Shown here piece by piece: positions 26,321-32,093 of a DNA stretch of 32,093 nt (the first letter of the stretch is position 1; every line of letters starts with the position of its first letter). The DNA is from Rhodobacteraceae bacterium bin131 (GTDB taxonomy: Bacteria > Pseudomonadota > Alphaproteobacteria > Rhodobacterales > Rhodobacteraceae): assembly GCA_002239085.1 (NCBI GenBank), contig MPNP01000023.1, positions 1 to 32,093 of the forward strand, given 5' to 3'. The position numbers were made by a program, and so were the translations under genes. The notes beneath the pieces were generated by a model, which worked only from the letters and a program-made list of their open reading frames with translations, made no database searches and had not been told where the DNA came from.

Positions 26321-26652
26321 TTCATACTGATGACTAGAAATGGAAACTACGTCATGCAGCGGGTTACGAAACATTTTCCTTGAGGTTATTGAGAATCTTT
26401 GAACCTTTTTGGAAGGCTACCTACTGAACACAATATTAAAGAATTAAGCTACTATCAGATTATAAGAGATCCAAAGCGGGCGAAAAAGGTCAATGCTTTA
26501 CCTGATAATGCGACGACTTTTTCTTCTGCTGGAAAAATTTGTAATTTATGAAAAGGTTTAGTAATGTGTCCAAAACGATACAAGGTAATGTCAAAGTACA
26601 TCGCCAAGGAGTTAAAGGACGACTAAAGTTTAGTTAAAATTAAGGATTTGTT
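26321..26652. other. Intergenic region without recognisable gene
   Basis: 332 bases separate the methyltransferase from the next gene. Only short broken frames are present. The last bases provide an AAGGA ribosome-binding site for the gene at 26653. Confidence 0.5.
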
Positions 26653-27063
26653 ATGTCAAGAACAGAAGAAGAAATTCAGGCATTAGTGCATTATCATTCA
26701 ACAGGGATACCAAACAAAGCAACTCATGAAATTGGTCGAGCTCAAGCAGCTAAATTATTAGAATTGGAGTTGATTGATGATAACCAAGAGGATTACAATG
26801 CAATTCGCCAAACAGGTCCCTATCGGTATATTAGGATTAGAACACGTAGGTATCCCAATTCTGTGAATCCTAAGATTTCTTGTGGAAATACCGATCAGAA
26901 TTTTGACAGTATAGTGTTTATTGATCTAGGTGAAGATTTTGAAGTGCAAGGAATCTGGGAAGCAGGAAAGAATGATATAGTCGACGCAACATCGCGTAAT
27001 GTAGATAGATCATTAAGTGTGAAAAAATTTAAGGCCATTGCTACAAAACTGTGGCCTCAATGA
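26653..27063 (+). CDS. Small uncharacterised protein, possible nuclease-fold family
   Basis: This 136-residue soluble protein has AAGGA 7 bases before the ATG. The N-terminus HEIGRAQAAKLLELEL, the central basic segment RYIRIRTRRYP and the end FDSIVFIDLGEDFEVQGIWE followed by SLSVKKFKAIATKLW resemble a widespread small family seen near R-M and mobile genes. The central and C-terminal pattern suggests an alpha/beta restriction-endonuclease-like fold, but the catalytic acids are not clear. I cannot give a family number. It stands alone, with 332 bases before and 164 after. Function unknown. Confidence 0.65.
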   Translation: MSRTEEEIQALVHYHSTGIPNKATHEIGRAQAAKLLELELIDDNQEDYNAIRQTGPYRYIRIRTRRYPNSVNPKISCGNTDQNFDSIVFIDLGEDFEVQGIWEAGKNDIVDATSRNVDRSLSVKKFKAIATKLWPQ

Positions 27064-27227
27064 ATTCATACTGTAACTTCATCTCCTCACATTCCTAAAT
27101 TTCTATCTAAAACTTGCCAAGATAATTTGTAAGGTCAGACCGTATCGTGGTTGACCACCTAATTCAGTGCTTGGATTAAACTAAACTGTCTTTAATTAAA
27201 TTAGAGAAGATTTATTAGGGCGATAAA

Positions 27228-27863
27228 ATGAGAGAACGAATGGGTAAGATTATTGAAAAAAAGTTCAACACATTAATCTTAGTAATAAACACGCTAAAGC
27301 ACAGAGTTTCAACGTTGCTGATGCATATCTTGTTGCCAGCGTTTGGTTTTATTATTTTTGTTTTTGCTAATCTAGTAATAGCAAGTTCCAGTGCTCATGC
27401 CGAGCAATTGAATTATAAACGATATGGATATTGTTCGGTTTGGGATAATGTTGATACATTCACTGATAAATTAACTTACACCCTTTATTGCGGCAATAAT
27501 GATTTCTATGAAAGTAGAATTATTTTTAGTGCCTCACCTACTGATGGGCAATATGGAGTGCATGTAGGGAATAAATTTGGTTTTATTGTTAGTGATAGTG
27601 TAACTGTCAGAATTAGGGTTGATAAGAATCAACTATTTAAAGGTATATGGTTATATGAAAGTAGATATGAAGATGCCGCCACACTTATGAAGAAAATATT
27701 ATTCTTTAATGACCTCTTAAATCAAGTGGCATCAGGTAACAAATTGGCAATTGCAGTTTCGGACGATTATAATACTGAAACAGGCATAATACCTCTTGTA
27801 GGGTCATCCAAAGCCATTGCCGACTTTAAGCAACGCATTGCTCACTTAAATATCATTCAGTAA
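27228..27863 (+). CDS. Exported protein of unknown function
   Basis: This 211-residue protein has a long basic N-region and a hydrophobic stretch (LLPAFGFIIFVFANLVIA) ending in SSSAHA before EQ, a good signal-peptidase I site near residue 58. The start could instead be the internal ATG at 27321, which gives a normal-length signal peptide. The mature part has cysteines in GYCSVWDN and TLYCGNND that could form a disulphide, then a beta-rich region (VTVRIRVDKNQLFKGIWLYE) and a helical end. It looks like a periplasmic protein, unrelated to its R-M neighbours. AGGG precedes the 27228 start. Confidence 0.6.
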   Translation: MRERMGKIIEKKFNTLILVINTLKHRVSTLLMHILLPAFGFIIFVFANLVIASSSAHAEQLNYKRYGYCSVWDNVDTFTDKLTYTLYCGNNDFYESRIIFSASPTDGQYGVHVGNKFGFIVSDSVTVRIRVDKNQLFKGIWLYESRYEDAATLMKKILFFNDLLNQVASGNKLAIAVSDDYNTETGIIPLVGSSKAIADFKQRIAHLNIIQ

Positions 27864-28221
27864 AGGATGATTAAGATTGAGCAAAAGTTCTAATGGGCAT
27901 TCAAACTAACTTTTCTAGGTCTAATTGAAGGTTAGAAAACTTCTTAATAACTTAACTTGGTTTAGAGATAGAGTTTGTTAGAAACACCACAGGAAGATGA
28001 TTTGTTTCCCAATAACTTGTTTTGACAATATAACGGGAAGTCACGTCCTTTTTCCGTCACTCATTGTGCAAGATGAGGAAAAGACAGAAAATCATACAAC
28101 GGATTCCGACATGAATTTCCAATCAGAATTTCCTAGTTTTCCCTCACAAACCTTATCCGCTTGTCATCGTCTTTCTCAAACAGTTGGAGATTATTATTCG
28201 TTCAAGCTGAAACCTGACTTG

Positions 28222-28375
28222 AACTTACATCGGGTGCCTTCGCTCTTGCCGTTTTATTTTACCTCCCACGCTCTTTTACCAAAAGTGCGATCTCTTTGAG
28301 GTCATCCATCGATTGCCATTCTCAATTAATATGTCCTTAATTTCGTCATGTAGAGCAATTCTGAACATCGGAAGG
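28222..28375 (-). pseudogene. HARE-HTH-like winged-helix relic 2
   Basis: The minus strand reads RIALHDEIKDILIENGNRWM then a frameshift and KERGR, closely matching the relic at 18213-18434 in protein and DNA (for example TTAATTTCGTCATGTAGA in both on the plus strand). Frameshifts and lack of a start make it non-functional. Confidence 0.6.
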
Positions 28376-28640
28376 CACTCCTTACTTGATATCTCAATTA
28401 AATAATCAGACTCCTTATAATACATTTTCCCAATAAATCCTAAAAACTTTGGAATCAGACATCAACTATTCCTTTCTTTATACTAAATTGTAGAAATCAA
28501 TTGAAAAACAACAGCATTTTAACTTTTGTAATGTGCGTCTGAATTAGAGCGTTCCCATAATTGGTGCGGTAAACCATTCCACTGAAATAGGGCCTGTAAC
28601 CCCTTATAATTTGGACGTAAAGAAAAATATATTCTCATTT

Positions 28641-28656
28641 TATTTGTGAAGTTCAG
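28641..28656 (+). repeat. Left arm of a 16-bp inverted repeat flanking the EcoRI-type methyltransferase locus
   Basis: TATTTGTGAAGTTCAG here is the exact reverse complement of 31597-31612. The arms are ~2.95 kb apart and enclose the methyltransferase relic, the EcoRI-type methyltransferase and the DUF262-HNH gene. They could be ends of a mobile unit or two independent copies of an element end. Confidence 0.6.
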
Positions 28657-29063
28657 ATTAATACCTTGCGACACCAGGGCTTGAACGTGTGTGCACCTCT
28701 GGTTCCGATGGGTTAGCCTAAGTAGTCGCCTTGTCCATGATGTCCTATAACATCCACTGTTTGGGGATTTTAATGCTTCGTCAACACCATAAACGGCCTC
28801 GCCTTGCGGCCTAACACTATTACCTTAATCTGAACGCCTTTGGGACAGTTCATACAAAAAGGCCGATTGGGCTCTATCCTAAATTTCAATAAGTACATCT
28901 ATATTGTAGAAAAATATTAGATCAATTTTATAAAATATTTCAAAAGAGGCATTCAGGTTATCAATTATTTTGGTAAGTGAGTAAAAAATCGGATATTGTC
29001 TGGCAGAAATGAAACAAAATTATAGTTATGCGAACTTCTGTTGTAATTCACTAGATGACTATT

Positions 29064-29292
29064 CATTATGACAACTAGGATACGATTGGGGTCAATAGAG
29101 TTCGTAATTTTCCAAAAAAACTGGAACCGATTAACTTTCTGGTTAAAATACAATCCAGACCAGTTTGAGATTGTCGGTTCTAATAGAGGAGTAAACCAAG
29201 ACCCTAAAGGAATTTACGGAAGAGGTTCATTTTTAAACGGTAAAGAAGCCTATAGACGATTATTTATTCAAAACAGGAAACCCATTAAATAA
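29064..29292 (+). pseudogene. C-terminal relic of a second EcoRI-type adenine methyltransferase
   Basis: The plus strand reads HYDN-stop-DTIGVNRVRNFPK, then in the next frame FWLKYNPDQFEIVGSNRG and GKEAYRRLFIQNRKPIK. This parallels HYDNYDAIEVGRVRDIPKNW and ITFLDKYNSDQFEII...RKYARLFITNRRPEI of the gene at 29325-30334. A stop, a frameshift and a small deletion at the position of the neighbour's G tract show decay. It ends 32 bases before the neighbour starts, as if the intact gene had been placed behind an older one. Confidence 0.75.
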
Positions 29293-29324
29293 CAATAAAA
29301 AAATAGAAATAGAATGATAACGGC

Positions 29325-30334
29325 ATGACATTGAGCGAAAATCTACTGAAGGCCAAGAGGGCTAAGAACGACGAGTTCTATACTCAGGAAACCGACATTG
29401 AGAATGAGCTAGTTCACTACAAGCAGCATTTCAAGGATAAGATTGTCTATTGCAACTGTGATGATCCATGGATCAGTAATTTCTTTCGGTATTTCGCAAA
29501 GAGTTTTAAGCTCCTTGGTCTGAAGAAACTGATTACCACCTGTTATAAGAACCAGCAACGGGATTTCTTTTCCAAGTATAACAGTGAGCAGGCCATCATG
29601 CTTGAATATGATGGCTTCCGGGAGGGGGAAAGAGAACCAAAGGTAGAGGATATAGGTATCACGCATCTCAAAGAAGATGGTGATTTCCGCAGTGAGGAGA
29701 GTATTGAGCTGCTGAAACAGACTGATGTGGTGGTTACCAACCCGCCTTTCTCGCTGTTCAGGGAATATTTTGCCCAATTAGTGGAGTATAACAAGAAGTT
29801 CCTCATTATCGGTCCATGGAATGCGGTATCCTATAAGGATATTTTTCCGTTGATCAAGGGTAATAGTGTGTGGTTAGGATATGGATTTAAGGGTGGAGGT
29901 TCATTCGCGGTGCCTAATGTTGAGCAGTACGTAAACAAACCCCAATTCAATCCGAAAACAGGGTTGGTAAAATTTGGAAATGTCACATGGTTCACCAATC
30001 TTGACCATAACAAGCGTCATGAGGAGTTGGTTCTGTATCGTAAATACCAAGCGGAGGATTACCCGCACTATGACAATTACGATGCGATTGAGGTCGGCAG
30101 GGTTCGAGATATTCCCAAAAATTGGGGGGGGGGGTAATGGGAGTTCCGATTACCTTTCTGGATAAATATAATTCAGACCAGTTTGAGATTATTTGTTCGG
30201 ATTATGAAATAATGGAGGGGTCATATCCGTACCTTTTGAAGCCTGGTTGGCAAGGAAAAACCGATCGTGCTTATATTAATGGTAAAAGGAAATATGCTCG
30301 CTTATTCATCACCAATAGGAGGCCAGAGATATGA
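29325..30334 (+). CDS. EcoRI-type N6-adenine methyltransferase, frameshifted at an 11-G tract (candidate phase-variable gene)
   Basis: This is homologous along its length to M.EcoRI: KNDEFYTQETDIENEL (14-29), YCNCDDPWISNFFRYFA (42-58), catalytic VVTNPPFSLFREYF (136-149) and NYDAIEVGRVRDIPKNW. In the sequence given, 11 G (30124-30134) put a TAA directly after KNWGGG, giving 270 residues. With 9 or 12 G the frame continues VMGVPITFLDKY to 30334, about 335 residues, against 326 for M.EcoRI, and 9 G gives the same spacing as M.EcoRI (from memory). Its stop overlaps the ATG of the DUF262-HNH gene (ATGA). Expected to methylate the second A of GAATTC or a related site. The C-terminal part is needed in the family, so the form shown is probably inactive. 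Confidence 0.88.
30124..30134 (+). repeat. Poly-G tract (11 G) inside the EcoRI-type methyltransferase gene
   Basis: Eleven consecutive G lie exactly at the break between the two reading frames of the methyltransferase. Loss of two or gain of one G restores the full protein. The decayed neighbour has a deletion at the same place (29115-29125). Confidence 0.85.
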
Positions 30335-31464
30335 ATATTAAATTCCCAAATATGAATATTAAACCTCGCAGGATTAGTGTTCGCGATCTGGTTGAAGGTT
30401 ACCATGATGACAGAGAAGGTGGTGTTCGTGGCTATTATGGTAAACTTGATATCCGCCCTCCTTACCAGCGCGAATTTGTATATAAGGACTCTCAACGAGA
30501 TGCTGTTATCAAAACTGTAATGAAGGGTTACCCACTCAATGTGATGTATTGGGCTAAGCGCGATGATGGATCTTTTGAAATCATTGACGGTCAGCAACGA
30601 ACGATTTCAATTTGTCAGTATGTCACCAATTCGTTTTCCGTAAAACTTGGTAACTGGGATATGTCCCGCATGTTTGACAATCTGAACGACGATGAGAAGA
30701 AAAATATCTTTGACTATGAACTTATGGTTTATGTCTGCTCGGGTACAGCTAGCGAAAAACTAAAATGGTACGAGGTTATCAATATCGCCGGAGCAGTCCT
30801 GACCAAGCAAGAACTACGTAATGCTGTCTATACAGGTCCTTGGCTTTCAGACGCACGGAGGTATTTCAGCCGGCCAGGTGGACCTGCATACGGACTTGGG
30901 TCACCTTATCTTTCCGGTTCGCCTATTCGCCAAGATTATCTGGAGACCGCACTGAAATGGATTTGTAACCGTGATGTTATGTCCATAGAGGAATATATGG
31001 GCAGCTATCAGCATCACCAAAAGGCTGAAGAGTTATGGAATTATTTCCAGGCAGTAATTGAATGGGTTGAAGCAACCTTTCTAAAGAAGCGCCGGTGTAT
31101 GAAAAGTGTGGACTGGGGGTCACTTTATAATGAACATCACACTCGCAGTGATCTTAACCCAGATGAGTTGGAAACAGATATTATTCAATTACTCAAGGAT
31201 GACGATGTTTCCTCAAAGGCTGGTATTTATTCCTATTTGCTAACTGGGGATGAAAAACATCTGAATATTCGAGCTTTTACCCAAAGCATGCGCGAAATTG
31301 CATATGAAAGACAGGGCGGCATATGTCTTAATTGCAAGGAAGAATTTGAGCTCGGTGAAATGGAAGCCGATCATATTGATCCTTGGTCACAAGGGGGACA
31401 AACTCGTGCCGAGAACTGTCAGATGCTCTGCAAACCCTGTAATAGGCGAAAATCTGATAAATAA
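30331..31464 (+). CDS. DUF262 (GmrS/D-N-like) plus HNH endonuclease protein
   Basis: This 377-residue protein has an N-terminal DUF262 domain, with PPYQREFVYKD (43-53) and the signature IIDGQQRTISI (84-94), related to ParB/Srx-fold NTP-using domains of GmrSD-type modification-dependent enzymes. The C-terminus is an HNH nuclease: CLNC, then MEADHIDPWSQGG, NCQMLC and CNRR. The ATG overlaps the stop of the EcoRI-type methyltransferase in its restored frame. This pairing recurs in genomes and suggests an R-M-like unit in which this protein cuts DNA. When the methyltransferase is out of frame, ribosomes terminate at 30137, about 190 bases before this start, which may lower its translation. Confidence 0.88.
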   Translation: MNIKFPNMNIKPRRISVRDLVEGYHDDREGGVRGYYGKLDIRPPYQREFVYKDSQRDAVIKTVMKGYPLNVMYWAKRDDGSFEIIDGQQRTISICQYVTNSFSVKLGNWDMSRMFDNLNDDEKKNIFDYELMVYVCSGTASEKLKWYEVINIAGAVLTKQELRNAVYTGPWLSDARRYFSRPGGPAYGLGSPYLSGSPIRQDYLETALKWICNRDVMSIEEYMGSYQHHQKAEELWNYFQAVIEWVEATFLKKRRCMKSVDWGSLYNEHHTRSDLNPDELETDIIQLLKDDDVSSKAGIYSYLLTGDEKHLNIRAFTQSMREIAYERQGGICLNCKEEFELGEMEADHIDPWSQGGQTRAENCQMLCKPCNRRKSDK

Positions 31465-31596
31465 CTTTTTATAGCAGTTTGGATTGTCTTTATTGGCCTC
31501 AGTAATTTAGGCTGAATTCAAAAATTGGGTTAACATTTTATACTCAAAGGTATAGAACAAAAAAGTCGCTTTTCAAAATTATATTTCCCTTCCAAC

Positions 31597-31612
31597 CTGA
31601 ACTTCACAAATA
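31597..31612 (-). repeat. Right arm of the 16-bp inverted repeat
   Basis: CTGAACTTCACAAATA, the reverse complement of 28641-28656. Nearby, ATTTCCCTTCCA occurs twice (about 31583-31594 and 31624-31635), a short direct repeat around this arm. Confidence 0.6.
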
Positions 31613-31657
31613 TTGAGGATATAATTTCCCTTCCATCTGCAATAAGGGGATTCAGGC

Positions 31658-32042
31658 TCAATTAAAGGCTCGACCAACGATCACTTCTGCAGCCGTTTTG
31701 CCGTGGATGGCCCAGTGCAGTTAGTTCGTTAGTTCTGCACCTTAGAAAAAAGCGTTTGGTCACCTGTGCAGTCACATCATAATCAATGGACGTGGCGAAA
31801 ATATCGATAATCTTCTGGTAGAACTTTCGCTCGGAAAGTCAAGTTTCGCAGTTGTGCTCCAGCTGCTCTTCAAAATATCAATCCGTCAGGAATGAACCAC
31901 CGCTTTTTATGCGTTCATCATCTATCACATTGGCTTTGATAGCGTACTCATTAATTGATGGTGGTTGCCCGTTTAAGAAACAGCACGGCTTGTTCCGAAT
32001 TGACCTTATAGCCGACCACAATAACAGCCAATAGGTTATAGT
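31658..32042 (-). pseudogene. RhuM-family gene, decayed
   Basis: In minus-strand order the translated pieces are VGYKVNSEQA, NEYAIKANVIDDERIKSGGS, YFEEQLEH, SERKFYQKIIDIFATSIDYD, VTKRFF and HWAIHGKTAAEVIVGRAFN. These match, in order, the conserved segments of RhuM-family proteins (GYRVNS, DDERLK, SE+.FYQKI.DIYATS.DYD, F.I.G.TAAE.I; from memory). Several frameshifts and stops separate them, and the usual last ~60 residues and the beginning are missing. RhuM proteins are common in mobile and defence regions. The 190 bases between the DUF262-HNH gene and this relic hold only the repeats noted. Confidence 0.7.
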
Positions 32043-32093
32043 ATTTTTGTATTGTAGTTGTTACCATTAGCGGCAGTTATCCAATATTTTCAA

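Larger units (their letters stand above)
27864..29063. other. Intergenic region with relics
   Basis: 1.2 kb without an intact gene. It holds the second winged-helix relic (28222-28375), a GC-richer block (about 28670-28870) with small hairpins such as GGCCTCGCC/GCGGCC that may be the remains of an element, and one arm of a 16-bp inverted repeat at 28641-28656. The coding trace before 29064 may belong to the methyltransferase relic that follows. Confidence 0.5.

Noticed and set aside
27997-28299. 100-codon plus-strand frame as a gene
   Set aside because: Overlaps the winged-helix relic on the other strand and shows no ribosome-binding site or family features.
29409-29777. 122-codon minus-strand frame as a gene
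   Set aside because: Antisense to the EcoRI-type methyltransferase, including its catalytic NPPF region.
1-32093. CRISPR arrays, tRNA or rRNA genes, replication origin
   Set aside because: No regularly spaced repeats, cloverleaf-like or rRNA-like sequence, and no iteron cluster was seen on reading both strands.

Overview
The window is a gene-dense, AT-rich stretch of bacterial chromosome or plasmid that reads as a restriction-modification and defence island with many relics. No ribosomal, housekeeping or tRNA gene is present, so I cannot name the taxon. Frequent TTG and GTG starts, an N-terminal signal peptide on one product, and relics of IS4, IS1634-like and IS1595/ISXO2-like elements suggest a low-GC, probably Gram-negative bacterium. 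The first ~720 bases are visibly richer in GC than the rest and carry a broken IS4-type transposase.

Layout. (1) 802-4451 and 9207-12744 are two diverged copies of one cassette: a family-6 type DNA glycosylase gene, then an unusual protein joining several RNA-polymerase alpha-CTD-like units to a sigma-region-4 helix-turn-helix, then a convergent C5 cytosine methyltransferase gene. Copy B is complete apart from a frameshifted glycosylase tail. Copy A has a premature stop in the alpha-CTD/sigma protein and only the last ~70 codons of the methyltransferase. (2) Between the copies, two related non-autonomous elements (4452-5120 and 8549-9156, identical 15-bp terminal inverted repeats, remnants of an IS1634-like transposase) bracket a two-gene system: a GHKL ATPase with a C-terminal PD-(D/E)XK nuclease, and a C5 methyltransferase. 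(3) 12532-17392 is a minus-strand operon: GHKL ATPase, an unrecognised protein, a DUF6339-like protein and the C5 methyltransferase of copy B. (4) 17393-19241 is mostly relics. (5) 19242-20572 is an R-M pair: an N6-adenine methyltransferase with a 9-G tract that puts it out of frame, overlapping an EcoRI-family endonuclease. (6) 20839-26320 is a four-gene operon: a protein with two GHKL ATPase domains and an H-box, a receiver-domain protein, an HNH nuclease and an N6-adenine methyltransferase. (7) 26653-27863 holds two poorly characterised genes. (8) 29325-31464 is an EcoRI-type adenine methyltransferase, broken by an 11-G tract, coupled to a DUF262-HNH nuclease. A C-terminal relic of a second such methyltransferase lies just upstream and a decayed RhuM-family gene follows.

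How the parts may work together. Each methyltransferase sits next to a nuclease and/or a GHKL ATPase, which fits several independent self/non-self discrimination systems. The most novel-looking are the histidine-kinase/receiver/HNH/methyltransferase operon and the duplicated glycosylase plus alpha-CTD/sigma4 cassette attached to a C5 methyltransferase. Both poly-G tracts inside methyltransferase genes lie exactly where the reading frame breaks, which suggests phase variation. Sequencing or assembly error in homopolymers is the main alternative.
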